Source: Caproicibacterium sp. BJN0003
GTDB taxonomy: Bacteria > Bacillota > Clostridia > Oscillospirales > Acutalibacteraceae
Assembly (NCBI RefSeq): GCF_026314295.1
Contig: NZ_CP111108.1
Span: 2,232,001-2,296,000, forward strand
Direction of reading: 5' to 3'
Length of the DNA stretch: 64,000 nucleotides
Part shown: positions 52,867 to 61,331 of the stretch, one piece after another
Position numbering within the stretch: the stretch's first letter is position 1
How the letters are laid out: every line of letters starts with the position of its first letter
Notes under the pieces: model-generated
Told to the model about the DNA's origin: nothing
Seen by the model: only the letters and a program-made list of their open reading frames with translations
Database searches by the model: none
Translations under genes and position numbers: made by a program

Positions 52867-53538
52867 TTTTCCGACAAGCATCATGATAAAGATCACAAAA
52901 AGGGTTCCGCAGCATACCCAAATCGATTGTGCTCCTAATAATTCACTAAATATAGATCCAAGAACTGCACCTAGGGAAAACATCACGATAATAAATAGAT
53001 ATCTCCCTGCAGCGCGCCCTTCAGATCGGTCTTTTTCAAAAAGGAACCGATAAAAATGTTCCGCACCGCTGCGCAGATTCCCGGTACACATGGTAGTCGC
53101 ATATGGCATCCCGGCTGTTTTGCGGAAGGTATTCACCTGCAGTGCACAAACAAAGGCAATCGTCAAATTGACAATCACATCAGGGAACGTCTGCGGAACA
53201 AATCCTACCAAAAATAAAAGGAACATTTCTAAAAGAATCACCATATGCTCCCAAGCTAAAATCTGGCGTCTTGCAAAATGCCGTTTGATTCCCTCTGCAC
53301 AAAGCACCCCGCAGAAAAAAGCTACGATCTGCACAAGGCACCGCATAGCAACTTTCATATCACCGCTTGCTAGTTTCATTGCGAACAACACCAAATTTCC
53401 GGTCTCCGCATTCGCAAAGACTCCGCCGCGAATCAAATACGTATAAGCATCTAGGTATCCACCGGTAACTGCCAACAATGCTCCTACCGGCAACATTTCA
53501 TGAATCGAAATCGGTTGATGCAGGAAATCTCGCTTCAC
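52864..53538 (-). CDS. YoaK family (DUF1275) membrane protein
   Basis: The 224-residue protein has six predicted membrane helices and the DUF1275 landmarks GALLAVTGGYLDAYTYL and GGVFANAETGNLVLFAMKLA near the N-terminus. The family has no firm function. It starts at GTG 53538 with GAGG 10 bases upstream. It lies 98 bases downstream of the MerR/TipAS gene on the same strand with no clear terminator between, so it may be a target or operon partner of that regulator. Confidence 0.87.
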   Translation of the reverse strand: MKRDFLHQPISIHEMLPVGALLAVTGGYLDAYTYLIRGGVFANAETGNLVLFAMKLASGDMKVAMRCLVQIVAFFCGVLCAEGIKRHFARRQILAWEHMVILLEMFLLFLVGFVPQTFPDVIVNLTIAFVCALQVNTFRKTAGMPYATTMCTGNLRSGAEHFYRFLFEKDRSEGRAAGRYLFIIVMFSLGAVLGSIFSELLGAQSIWVCCGTLFVIFIMMLVGK

Positions 53539-53636
53539 GCTGTTTCTTCCTCTTTTCCACTTTTATTCCATTATATTTTAACAGATATTCATGGAAAAGA
53601 CCAGTGTCTGCTTTAAACCCGCTTTTTCGGCAAGAC

Positions 53637-54374
53637 TCAATGTTTTTTGCAGTAAGCTCTGATTGCATCACAAACAAATTGTGCCATGCCTTTTCCAAAC
53701 TGTTCATAGTAGGCAGTAAATCGCTCGTCGGATACATACATCTCTCCGAGGTGACCCAGCATTTCATCGCTGCAGGTATAAAAATTTTCGGTCAGATATT
53801 TTTGCCATTCTCCGACTAATTCCTGCACAGCCGGAGAATCCGGCTTTTCAGAAAGGTGCTGTGCAAAGCGCTTCCAAAAGGCTTCTCCTTCCTCTACGAT
53901 CTCTGCCGATTTTTTCGGCTTTGTCTTCATTTTTTCCTGATACTCCTTCCATTCTTTAGAGGCTCCCCATCTCTTTTGGGCTTCTTCCTGATATGCTTTC
54001 TGTGCATTTTGGTATTCCGTTTTATCAAATGCTTTAAAATCCATTTTAGAATCTCCTTTCAAAATTTGATCGACCGACTCAATCAACCGATCATAGCGTT
54101 CTTTCTTCAGTACAAGAAGATGACGATGAGAAAGCAGCGCTTTTCTTTCGTCGAAATCGGGGCTATCAAGAATTTTTTGAATCTGCCTCAGCGGAAATTC
54201 CAGTTCTCTGAAAAATAGGATCTGCGAAAGCCGCTTCATTTGCTGCTCTCCATAAAAACGATATCCCGAATTGCTTACCTCTTCCGGACGAAGTAAACCG
54301 ATTTGATCGTAATAATGCAGTGCACGCACACTGACTCCTGATTTTTTTGCAAGTTCATGAACGGTTAATCTCAT
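53637..54374 (-). CDS. MerR-family regulator with TipAS effector domain
   Basis: From ATG 54374 the protein has 245 residues: a MerR winged helix (VHELAKKSGVSVRALHYYDQIGLLRPEEVSNSGYRFY), a coiled-coil dimer helix, and a C-terminal TipAS antibiotic-recognition domain (about 120-245, including FYTCSDEMLGHLGEMYVSDERF). TipA-type proteins bind thiopeptides or other drugs and activate resistance genes by untwisting the promoter. Its own promoter carries a perfect palindrome between -35 and -10. The upstream TTG-started extension is less likely. Confidence 0.92.
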   Translation of the reverse strand: MRLTVHELAKKSGVSVRALHYYDQIGLLRPEEVSNSGYRFYGEQQMKRLSQILFFRELEFPLRQIQKILDSPDFDERKALLSHRHLLVLKKERYDRLIESVDQILKGDSKMDFKAFDKTEYQNAQKAYQEEAQKRWGASKEWKEYQEKMKTKPKKSAEIVEEGEAFWKRFAQHLSEKPDSPAVQELVGEWQKYLTENFYTCSDEMLGHLGEMYVSDERFTAYYEQFGKGMAQFVCDAIRAYCKKH

Positions 54375-54405
54375 TCTTTTCTGACCCTCTTTCAACAATT
54401 TTTAG

Positions 54406-54434
54406 TTTATACTATGACGTAACGGCATAGTCAA
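54406..54434 (-). promoter_or_regulatory. MerR/TipAS gene promoter with embedded palindromic operator
   Basis: Minus-strand TTGACT (54429-54434) and TATAAA (54406-54411) with 17 bp spacing. The spacer is filled by the 21-bp palindrome ACTATG-N-CGT-T-ACG-N-CATAGT (54411-54431), as expected for a MerR-family autoregulated promoter. Confidence 0.78.
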
Positions 54435-54460
54435 GGCTTTTTAAAAAATTTTTTAAGCAC

Positions 54461-54491
54461 AAAAAAGGCCCAGCTTTCGCTGAACCTTTTT
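54461..54491 (-). terminator. Terminator of htrA
   Basis: On the minus strand AAAAAGG-TTC-AGC pairs with GCT-GGG-CCTTTTTT around GAAA, followed by T residues. Confidence 0.78.
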
Positions 54492-54511
54492 GAATCATCT
54501 AATTCGGATTT

Positions 54512-56032
54512 TTAACCAGCATCCTGAACCTGGATAAGAGTAGCTGTTATCGTCGAGGTCTGATGAGAAGAAGAATGATAAACTTCGAGGGTCACGGTAT
54601 CACCTGGTTTTTTGCTAACCACAACGTTTGTAATCGTTCCGGAAGAGGTCACATTCGTATCATCAATCTTTGTAATAATATCTCCCTTTTGCAGTCCTGC
54701 CTGCTTTAAGGAATCATTGCTCACTGACTCGATCATATAGCCAACCTGCAAATTATAGAAACGAGCCGTCATCGAATCGACCATTGTTCCTGTAACTCCC
54801 AGCATTGCACGGTCTTTTACATATCCATACTGTTTGAGATCGTTGATAACAGGCTGAGCCGTATCAATCGGAATTGCAAATCCCAAACCTTCGGCTGTAG
54901 TATTGCCTACTTCGGTATATTTGTTAGAATTAATTCCAATTACCTGCCCATAGAGATTAACGAGTGCTCCCCCGGAATTGCCAGGGTTAATCGCCGCATC
55001 CGTCTGAATAAACTTCATGGTATAGCCGCTGGAAGTGGTAATCTGCCGCTCCAAAGCGGAAACGTTGCCAAAAGTAACGGTAGAGTTTAACGCGGTACCG
55101 CCTGGATCGCCGATTGCCAGGACATCATCTCCAACCTGAAGATCGGAGCTGGAACCAAATTCCGCGGCGGTAAGACCGGTCGCATCAATTTTTAAAAGTG
55201 CGAGGTCTGTGACGCTGTCACTTCCTACCAGCTTCGCCTGATAGGTAGAACCATCTGACAAAATCACTTTCAACCCGGTAGCACCATCCACTACATGTGC
55301 ATTGGTGATGATATATCCGTCTGATGTTGCAATGATGCCGGAGCCTTCACTGGAAGGAGTTCCTTCTACATCGCCGTCACTGCTGCTCGCCGTATTGCCA
55401 GCAGTACTTCCGCCCTGCTGATTTTTGCTGTAGCCTGAAAAATTCGAAGTAGTATTCTGGTAGTTCTCAATACAGACTACTGCAGGCGTTACTTTTGCCG
55501 CTGCCTGCTGCTTTGTTAAAAGCTGTGTCGTTCCGGTAGAAGAAGTATTCGTAGCACCGCTCGCCGTATCGCTGATCAGCTTATTGACCGTAAAAACGCT
55601 GCCGCTGCTGCCGGAGTTTCCGAATTTAATGACATTGTTATCCACCAACGCGATAAATCCGCCAAGTGTTGCAACTGAAACCAAAAAGCAAATCAGCACA
55701 CAAGCAAGAATTCGTTTTCCGGTTCCCTTTTTTCCGAGACGATTCTTTTTCTCTCGAACATTTTTCACCGGAGGCTGTGTATTTGGAGCTTGCCATGTAT
55801 TCTGATACCATTGCCCCCTCGAATTTTCATTTTGGCCAGCGGGATTTTGATAGCCGGGAGCAGAACTGGAATAAGAATCCGGCTGCCATGTGTCATTATG
55901 CTGCGAACCGGAATGATAGCAGCCGCCTTCCCAAGAGGTCTCGCTGTCCTTTCCCCCACGAGAATCAAGCGAAGAATTATTCATATCGGAATGATTTCCC
56001 TGAAAATTTTTCTCATCATTGGGATCATACAT
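54512..56032 (-). CDS. HtrA/DegP-like membrane-anchored serine protease with PDZ domain
   Basis: The 506-residue protein has a 106-residue low-complexity cytosolic tail rich in Asn, Gln, Ser and Gly, one membrane helix (about 107-130), a Ser/Thr-rich linker, a trypsin-like domain with triad H246 (ITNAHVVDG), D276 (DLALLKID) and S353 (NPGNSGGALVN), and a PDZ domain at about 400-500. It should degrade misfolded proteins at the outer face of the membrane. It is a single gene; AAAGGG precedes the ATG. The long disordered tail is longer than in Bacillus HtrA. Confidence 0.95.
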   Translation of the reverse strand: MYDPNDEKNFQGNHSDMNNSSLDSRGGKDSETSWEGGCYHSGSQHNDTWQPDSYSSSAPGYQNPAGQNENSRGQWYQNTWQAPNTQPPVKNVREKKNRLGKKGTGKRILACVLICFLVSVATLGGFIALVDNNVIKFGNSGSSGSVFTVNKLISDTASGATNTSSTGTTQLLTKQQAAAKVTPAVVCIENYQNTTSNFSGYSKNQQGGSTAGNTASSSDGDVEGTPSSEGSGIIATSDGYIITNAHVVDGATGLKVILSDGSTYQAKLVGSDSVTDLALLKIDATGLTAAEFGSSSDLQVGDDVLAIGDPGGTALNSTVTFGNVSALERQITTSSGYTMKFIQTDAAINPGNSGGALVNLYGQVIGINSNKYTEVGNTTAEGLGFAIPIDTAQPVINDLKQYGYVKDRAMLGVTGTMVDSMTARFYNLQVGYMIESVSNDSLKQAGLQKGDIITKIDDTNVTSSGTITNVVVSKKPGDTVTLEVYHSSSHQTSTITATLIQVQDAG

Positions 56033-56212
56033 GAGAAATACACCCTTTCGTTTTTAATTTATGGCTTTAGAATAACGAACCTATGTGAAAATCAGGTGAT
56101 AAGCCTCTAATTATTTTATGATTCTTCCCAAAAAAAATTAATTTTTCCCTTTTGTTTTTCAAAAAGTCGGTATACACTAAAATCAATGCAACAAAAAGGG
56201 GCTCAAAAAAGA

Positions 56213-56716
56213 ATGATTCATTATTATTACGGATATGGAAAAGGAAAAACTTCCGCCGCTTTAGGACTTGGCATTCGCGCGTGCGGTGCCGGAAAAAAAG
56301 TCACCTTACTGCAATTTTTAAAAGACAATCACTCCGCCGAACGTCATATTCTACAGTCACTTTCGGGATTTCAGGTAATCCCAAATCCAGAACATCTCAA
56401 ATTTACAAACCAGATGAATCAAAGTGAAAAGGAAGAAGCCTCTCTTTTTTGGCAGAATGCTTTTTATTTTGCTCAAAAAACGCCTTATGATGTATTAATT
56501 TTAGATGAAGTTACTGACGCTGTAAAAGTCGGATTTCTTTCTCGGGCCGACCTGCTCCTTTTACTCCACCATTTTTCGCAGAATCGGGAGCTCATTCTGA
56601 CTGGACATGAACCCGACCTGGAAATCGAAGCCTTGTGCGATTATGTAACCGAAATGAAAAAGAAAAAACATCCCTTTGATCATGGTGCAAAGGCCCGCGC
56701 GGGGATTGAATTTTAA
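56213..56716 (+). CDS. Cob(I)yrinate a,c-diamide adenosyltransferase (CobO/BtuR type)
   Basis: From ATG 56213 the protein has 167 residues with P-loop GYGKGKTSAALGLGIRACGAG, the CobA/CobO hallmark, and LILDEVTDAVKVGFLS plus ELILTGHEPDLEIEALCDYVTEM near the C-terminus. It transfers an adenosyl group from ATP to corrinoid cobalt. Alternative ATG at 56186 lacks a ribosome-binding site, while AAAGGGG lies 12 bases before 56213. It is not linked to other cobalamin genes here, so it probably serves salvage. Confidence 0.9.
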   Translation: MIHYYYGYGKGKTSAALGLGIRACGAGKKVTLLQFLKDNHSAERHILQSLSGFQVIPNPEHLKFTNQMNQSEKEEASLFWQNAFYFAQKTPYDVLILDEVTDAVKVGFLSRADLLLLLHHFSQNRELILTGHEPDLEIEALCDYVTEMKKKKHPFDHGAKARAGIEF

Positions 56717-56720
56717 TTAG

Positions 56721-56761
56721 AAAAAAGGATAAACACAAATCGTTTGTGTCTATCCCTTTTT
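56721..56761. terminator. Bidirectional terminator between cobO-type and trkA genes
   Basis: AAAAAGGATA-A-ACACAAA pairs with TTTGTGT-C-TATCC-TTTTT around TCG. It serves two converging genes. Confidence 0.82.
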
Positions 56762-56776
56762 AAGTGGTTAATTTCT

Positions 56777-57433
56777 TTATCTGGATAAAATTCGATTCAG
56801 GTCTTTCTGTGATTTTCCTTCACAGACCGCCACAATTTCGTCTCCTGAGGAAAAGGCTAAATCACCGTTTGGAATAATCATTTGTCCATCCCGCAAAACA
56901 GAAACAATCAGCGAGCCTTTCGGCAGCTGCACATCCCGCAGTTTAGTTCCATTTACAGCGGAACGCTCGGTCAGCGTCATTGCTACAATAGCAGCACGAC
57001 CACGGTTCAGAGTCGTCAGAAGGTGCATCTCACTGACGTTCACTTCCTGTTCAATCATATTGGTAATAATTTCGGTACTGCTCACAACAATATCAATTCC
57101 CAAAACCCGCAGTGCCGTTAAATTTCGCGGATCATTGGCTCGAGCAATCACCTTTTTTACGCCGAAAGTCTGCTTTGCTAACTGACAGGCCACCAAGTTA
57201 TCTTGGTCGCTGCCGCTGACTGCCAAAAAGCAATCCGCTTCAGAAGTCCGTGCTTCCTTCAAGATCTCCAGTTCCGTTCCGTTTCCGGAGATAACCTCTA
57301 AATCGAGTTCATTTGCAAGGCGCAGACTCCGCAGACGATCCTTTTCGATAATCTGTACGGTGTTTTTTCGTTCCAACATATTGAGCGCCAGCTGACGACC
57401 AAGCTTGCCGCCACCCATAATTACAATATTCAC
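56777..57433 (-). CDS. TrkA-family potassium transport regulator (second of pair)
   Basis: The 218-residue protein has an N-terminal RCK Rossmann domain (IVIMGGGKLGRQLALNML; VISGNGTELEILKEA; LAVSGSDQDNLVACQLAKQ) and a C-terminal TrkA-C domain (from about 140). Such proteins bind NAD(H), ATP or c-di-AMP and gate a TrkH/KtrB channel. It starts at GTG 57433 with GGAGGGG 6 bases upstream. It lies 15 bases after another TrkA-like gene. No membrane subunit is in the window. Confidence 0.9.
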   Translation of the reverse strand: MNIVIMGGGKLGRQLALNMLERKNTVQIIEKDRLRSLRLANELDLEVISGNGTELEILKEARTSEADCFLAVSGSDQDNLVACQLAKQTFGVKKVIARANDPRNLTALRVLGIDIVVSSTEIITNMIEQEVNVSEMHLLTTLNRGRAAIVAMTLTERSAVNGTKLRDVQLPKGSLIVSVLRDGQMIIPNGDLAFSSGDEIVAVCEGKSQKDLNRILSR

Positions 57434-57448
57434 AAGATTCCCCTCCGA

Positions 57449-58072
57449 TCAATCAATGACCTCTGCCCAAATCATGCGGTCTTCCCGCTGAATCATATAA
57501 TCCGGATCCTTTCCGGCCAAAATCATCGTCCCATCCTTTTGTAGCAAAGCAAATGGAACTTCTTTTTCATTCACACCGATGTTGCCAAGTCGCTTTCCGA
57601 TCATAAAACTTTCTACCGGATAAGTATGAAATGCTGCATTAGCGGTACCAAAAGCCATCTGTTTACTCTGATTTGGATTGACAAGTGCCTGCACAATCAT
57701 ATCACCGGCAAGATTGGTCGGGCAGACCGTTCGTAGACCAAATGCCGTAAATACCTCTTCTCGGGCTGGATCACTGATTCTGGTAACAACATTTTCCACT
57801 TTAAAAAACTGCTGAATAATCTGTGTCACCGTAATATTTAAATTATCGTCCGGAGTAGCAACCGCCGCCATATCGCAATTTTCCGCTCCGGCATTTTTTA
57901 GAACTTTTAGATCCATTGGCATTCCCGCTACAGTCATCCCGCTAAAATCGGTCGGCAGCCGATAAAAAAGTTCCGGATGCTCATCCACAACTGCTACGTC
58001 ATGCCCCATAGAATCCATGATTGTAGCGATCTGAGAACCAAGGCGTCCACATCCCACCACTAGAACATTCAT
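57449..58072 (-). CDS. TrkA-family potassium transport regulator (first of pair)
   Basis: The 207-residue protein also has an RCK N-domain (VLVVGCGRLGSQIATIMDSMGH; VAVVDEHPELFYRL; AVATPDDNLNITVTQIIQQ) and a TrkA-C-like end. The phosphate-loop GCGRLGSQ is intact, so it should bind a nucleotide. GGAGGAAACG precedes the ATG. The tandem arrangement suggests a hetero-ring of two different RCK subunits controlling one K+ channel, as in two-protein Trk systems. Confidence 0.9.
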   Translation of the reverse strand: MNVLVVGCGRLGSQIATIMDSMGHDVAVVDEHPELFYRLPTDFSGMTVAGMPMDLKVLKNAGAENCDMAAVATPDDNLNITVTQIIQQFFKVENVVTRISDPAREEVFTAFGLRTVCPTNLAGDMIVQALVNPNQSKQMAFGTANAAFHTYPVESFMIGKRLGNIGVNEKEVPFALLQKDGTMILAGKDPDYMIQREDRMIWAEVID

Positions 58073-58204
58073 AATCTCGTTTCCTCCTGCTTAATTACCG
58101 CTTTTCGGTAAATCTCAAAAATATATCCGAGTATATCATAAACGGCTCTGGAATACAAGATTTTAGCGAAAATTGCAAAAGCAGTCCTCGTAAAACTTTT
58201 CGTA

Positions 58205-58213
58205 TGTTATAAT
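58205..58213 (+). promoter_or_regulatory. Extended -10 promoter of the dipeptidase gene
   Basis: TG-T-TATAAT at 58205-58213, 24 bases before the start codon, no clear -35. Confidence 0.6.
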
Positions 58214-58236
58214 TTTTAAAAAAGGGAGACTTTCTT

Positions 58237-59211
58237 ATGCGTTTTTTTGATCTTCACTGTGATACACTAACGATGAGCGGACTTTTAAAAAAAGCTCCTC
58301 TTCGCCGGAATAACGGTCACCTCGATTTTGTTCGCCTAAAAAGCACCGGCGCCATCGCACAATGTTTTGCAATCTGGATTCCGACACACAGATGCGCACA
58401 AAAATATGGTGTGAAAGATTCTCCATGGGAATTCTATCAGAAAGCAAATTCCCTTTTTAAAGAGGAACTGCAAAAGAACAATGATTTAATTGCACCGGCA
58501 TTAAAAATAGAAGATGTTGAGCAAAACATAAAAAATGGGCTTGTTTCTGCAATTCTGACCATCGAAGATTCGGTTGTCTTATCCGGCAGCCTTGAAAAAT
58601 TGGAAACCCTTTATCAGGACGGAGTCAGGTTGATGACGCTCACTTGGAACTACGAAAATTCTCTCGGCTATCCCAACGATCGCGAGGAAGCGAAAACCAA
58701 TCTCGAACTGAAACCATTTGGGAAAGAAGCCGTTTTGCGAATGATGGACTTAGGGATTGCAGTAGACGTTTCTCATCTCTCTGATGGGGGCTTTTATAAT
58801 GTTGCCGAACTGAGCCAAAAAATGCATATTCCATTTCTTGCAAGCCATTCCTGTGCACGCAGTTTACAACCGCACCCACGCAATCTCACCGATGAAATGC
58901 TGCATATTTTGGGAGACTGCGGTGGAATCTGCGGAGTCAATTTTGAAGACAGCTTTTTGCCGGACACCGAAAATCACCTGACAAAAATTGCGGATATCGT
59001 CCGCTGTACCTGCTATCTTTGCAATCAGGCAGGAATCGATGCGGTCGCGATTGGCAGCGACTTTGATGGAATTGAAAGCAAGCTCGAAATGGGCGGATAT
59101 GAAGGGCTGCCGCTTCTTGCAGAAGCACTTAACAAAAAGCTACCTGCCTCCCAAGTGGAAAAGATCTGTTACCGAAATGCCATGCGCTTTTTTGGGGCGG
59201 CTATTCATTAA
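58237..59211 (+). CDS. Membrane-dipeptidase-type peptidase (M19 family)
   Basis: The 324-residue protein carries the metal ligands of the renal-dipeptidase fold: FFDLHCDT (H7, D9), a Glu in LTIEDSVVLSG, VDVSHLSDGGF, LASHSCARSLQPHPRNL and AIGSDFDGI. It would cleave dipeptides, possibly including L,D- or D-containing ones. No signal peptide is present despite the family name, so it is cytosolic. GGGAG precedes the ATG. It is a single gene. Confidence 0.93.
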   Translation: MRFFDLHCDTLTMSGLLKKAPLRRNNGHLDFVRLKSTGAIAQCFAIWIPTHRCAQKYGVKDSPWEFYQKANSLFKEELQKNNDLIAPALKIEDVEQNIKNGLVSAILTIEDSVVLSGSLEKLETLYQDGVRLMTLTWNYENSLGYPNDREEAKTNLELKPFGKEAVLRMMDLGIAVDVSHLSDGGFYNVAELSQKMHIPFLASHSCARSLQPHPRNLTDEMLHILGDCGGICGVNFEDSFLPDTENHLTKIADIVRCTCYLCNQAGIDAVAIGSDFDGIESKLEMGGYEGLPLLAEALNKKLPASQVEKICYRNAMRFFGAAIH

Positions 59212-59293
59212 AATATGGATATTTTGTTCAATCATATAAGGCGCTATTCCATTTTTATCCCTTTGCAATTTCCTTTTTATGGGAATTGATCTC

Positions 59294-59322
59294 TTGACAA
59301 ATACAGAAATTCGTTGCATAAT
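59294..59322 (+). promoter_or_regulatory. Promoter of the fab operon
   Basis: TTGACA (59294-59299) and CATAAT (59317-59322), spacer 17 bp. About 18 bases downstream is the 14-bp AT-only palindrome TTAAAAT-ATTTTAA (59340-59353), a possible but weak operator candidate; no FapR or FabT site is recognisable. Confidence 0.7.
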
Positions 59323-59388
59323 ACAAATAAAATTTTTTGTTAAAATATTTTAATTAATTTAGTTAGAAACGGATGTGTTTTGTAGCAG

Positions 59389-60387
59389 ATGAGTTTTGAA
59401 ATACTGGGAACCGGAAGCGCCCACCCGGCCTGCCGGAAAACAAACGACGATATCGCCCAACTGGTTGACACTTCTGATGAATGGATCAGAAGCCGCACCG
59501 GAATTGAGTCACGATACGTCTGTACCACAGAAACGCTCCAGGACCTTGCCTTGGAAGCGGCTCAAAAAGCGCTCAAAATGGCCAAAGTACAACCAAAAGA
59601 ATTAGATTTAATTTTAGTCGCCACCATCCGCGGCGATTGCATCACCCCCTCTGCTGCCTGCATTCTGCAGAACGCTCTGGGGGCCTCTTGTCCTGCGTTT
59701 GACCTCAATGCCGCCTGTTCCGGCTTCCTTTATGCGCTGGATACAGCAGACGGCTGGTTCTGCCGCAATCGTGCCAAAAAGGTACTGGTCGTTGCTGCCG
59801 AAACAATGAGCCGTCTATTAAACTATCAGGACCGCACCACCTGCCCGCTCTTTGGAGATGGCGCAGGCGCAGTCGTTCTTGGACAAGGGGATGCTTTATT
59901 ATCGATTCACCTCACCGCAAAGGGGGATCCTCTAACGCTTAGAATCGATAATACCGACGGACAAAGCCCGTTTTTAAAAATGGATCACCCTGCCGAGCAA
60001 TATCTGCACATGTCCGGACAAAACACCTATCGTTTTGCAGTAAGCAATCTATGCCGTCAGTTAAAGCTCGCGGCTCAAGAAGCCGGAATTGATTTAAAAG
60101 ATCTCGACTGGGTGCTTCCTCATCAGGCAAATCTGCGAATCATTGAAGGGGCACAGCACCGTTTGCCGATTCCAACCGAAAAATATTGCATCAACATCCA
60201 GAACTGGGGCAATACTTCCGCCGCAGCTGTCCCGATTCTGATGGATGAGTTTTGCCGAAAAGGCACTTTTAAGCCCGGTGATCTTTTAGGCCTTGTCGTT
60301 TTTGGCGGCGGCCTGACTACCGGCAGCGCAATTCTGCGCTGGACGATTGATCCTAAGAAAATTTTTGATTCGGAGGTTTCAAAATGA
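59389..60387 (+). CDS. fabH: 3-oxoacyl-ACP synthase III
   Basis: The 332-residue condensing enzyme starts fatty-acid synthesis from acyl-CoA and malonyl-ACP. The triad is visible: C110 in LNAACSGFLYAL, His in LPHQANLRII (about 245) and Asn in NWGNTSAAAVP (about 275). It is the first gene of the fab operon and overlaps fabK by 4 bases. The ribosome-binding site before the ATG is weak (GGATGTG). Confidence 0.95.
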   Translation: MSFEILGTGSAHPACRKTNDDIAQLVDTSDEWIRSRTGIESRYVCTTETLQDLALEAAQKALKMAKVQPKELDLILVATIRGDCITPSAACILQNALGASCPAFDLNAACSGFLYALDTADGWFCRNRAKKVLVVAAETMSRLLNYQDRTTCPLFGDGAGAVVLGQGDALLSIHLTAKGDPLTLRIDNTDGQSPFLKMDHPAEQYLHMSGQNTYRFAVSNLCRQLKLAAQEAGIDLKDLDWVLPHQANLRIIEGAQHRLPIPTEKYCINIQNWGNTSAAAVPILMDEFCRKGTFKPGDLLGLVVFGGGLTTGSAILRWTIDPKKIFDSEVSK

Positions 60388-61331
60388 TTCATTCACCAAT
60401 TTGTGATTTATTCGGAATCAAATATCCCATCTTTCAGGGAGGCATGGCGTGGGTCGCCGACGCTTCTCTTGCAGCAGGAGTCAGCAATGCAGGCGGTTTA
60501 GGCCTGATCGCCGGAATGAATTCGAACGGAGAACAACTTCGTGCTGAAATCCGTAAATGCCGGGAACTGACTGACAAGCCCTTCGGTGTTAATGTCATGC
60601 TGATGAGTCCTTTTGTCGAAGAGGTCGCACAAACCGTCATTGAAGAAAAAGTCCCGATCGTTACTACCGGCGCCGGTGTCCCCGGAAAATATATGCCGGC
60701 CTGGCTAAAAGCAGGCATTAAAGTAGTTCCGGTCGTCGCCTCCGTGAATTTTGCAAAACGGGCTGTCCGCAATGGAGCATGTGCCGTAGTGGCAGAAGGC
60801 TGCGAAAGCGGCGGCCATATCGGAGAGCTTACCACAATGGCAATGGTCCCGCAGATTGTAGATGCGGTAGACGTTCCCGTTCTTGCCGCCGGCGGAATTG
60901 CCGATGGAAGGCAGGCAGCAGCAGCCTTTATGCTGGGTGCACAGGGAATCCAAGTCGGGACCCGCTTTTTAGTTGCAAAGGAATGCACCATCTCTGAAAT
61001 TTATAAAGAACGAATTTTAAAATCAAAAGATACCGACACAATCGTGACCGGCCGTCGAACCGGTGACGCAGTACGAGCTCTAAAAAGTCCTTTTTCCAGA
61101 GAGTTTGCAAAACAGGAAGCCGATCTTTCGATTTCGGAAGAATCCCTGCAAGCATTGGGAACCGGCGCATTGCGCAAAGCCGCACGGGAAGGTGATCTGG
61201 AACACGGATGCTTCCTTGCAGGACAAGTTGCCTCCATGGTTAAAGAAGAACAAACCTGTGCCGAAATTATCGAAGATCTGTTTTCCGGCGCAGAAACTGC
61301 ACTGAAAGGGGCTTCCAAATGGATCAGATAG
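60384..61331 (+). CDS. fabK: Enoyl-ACP reductase II (FMN-dependent)
   Basis: The 315-residue TIM-barrel flavoprotein belongs to the FabK/nitronate-monooxygenase group: IFQGGMAWVADASLAAGVSN at the start, VAEGCESGGHIGELTTMAM and AAGGIADGRQAAAAFMLGA for FMN phosphate. FabK reduces enoyl-ACP in place of FabI and makes such bacteria less sensitive to triclosan. Here it overlaps fabH by 4 bases and fabD by 13 bases, and GGAGG lies in the fabH end. Fab context supports FabK over a nitronate enzyme. Confidence 0.93.
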   Translation: MIHSPICDLFGIKYPIFQGGMAWVADASLAAGVSNAGGLGLIAGMNSNGEQLRAEIRKCRELTDKPFGVNVMLMSPFVEEVAQTVIEEKVPIVTTGAGVPGKYMPAWLKAGIKVVPVVASVNFAKRAVRNGACAVVAEGCESGGHIGELTTMAMVPQIVDAVDVPVLAAGGIADGRQAAAAFMLGAQGIQVGTRFLVAKECTISEIYKERILKSKDTDTIVTGRRTGDAVRALKSPFSREFAKQEADLSISEESLQALGTGALRKAAREGDLEHGCFLAGQVASMVKEEQTCAEIIEDLFSGAETALKGASKWIR

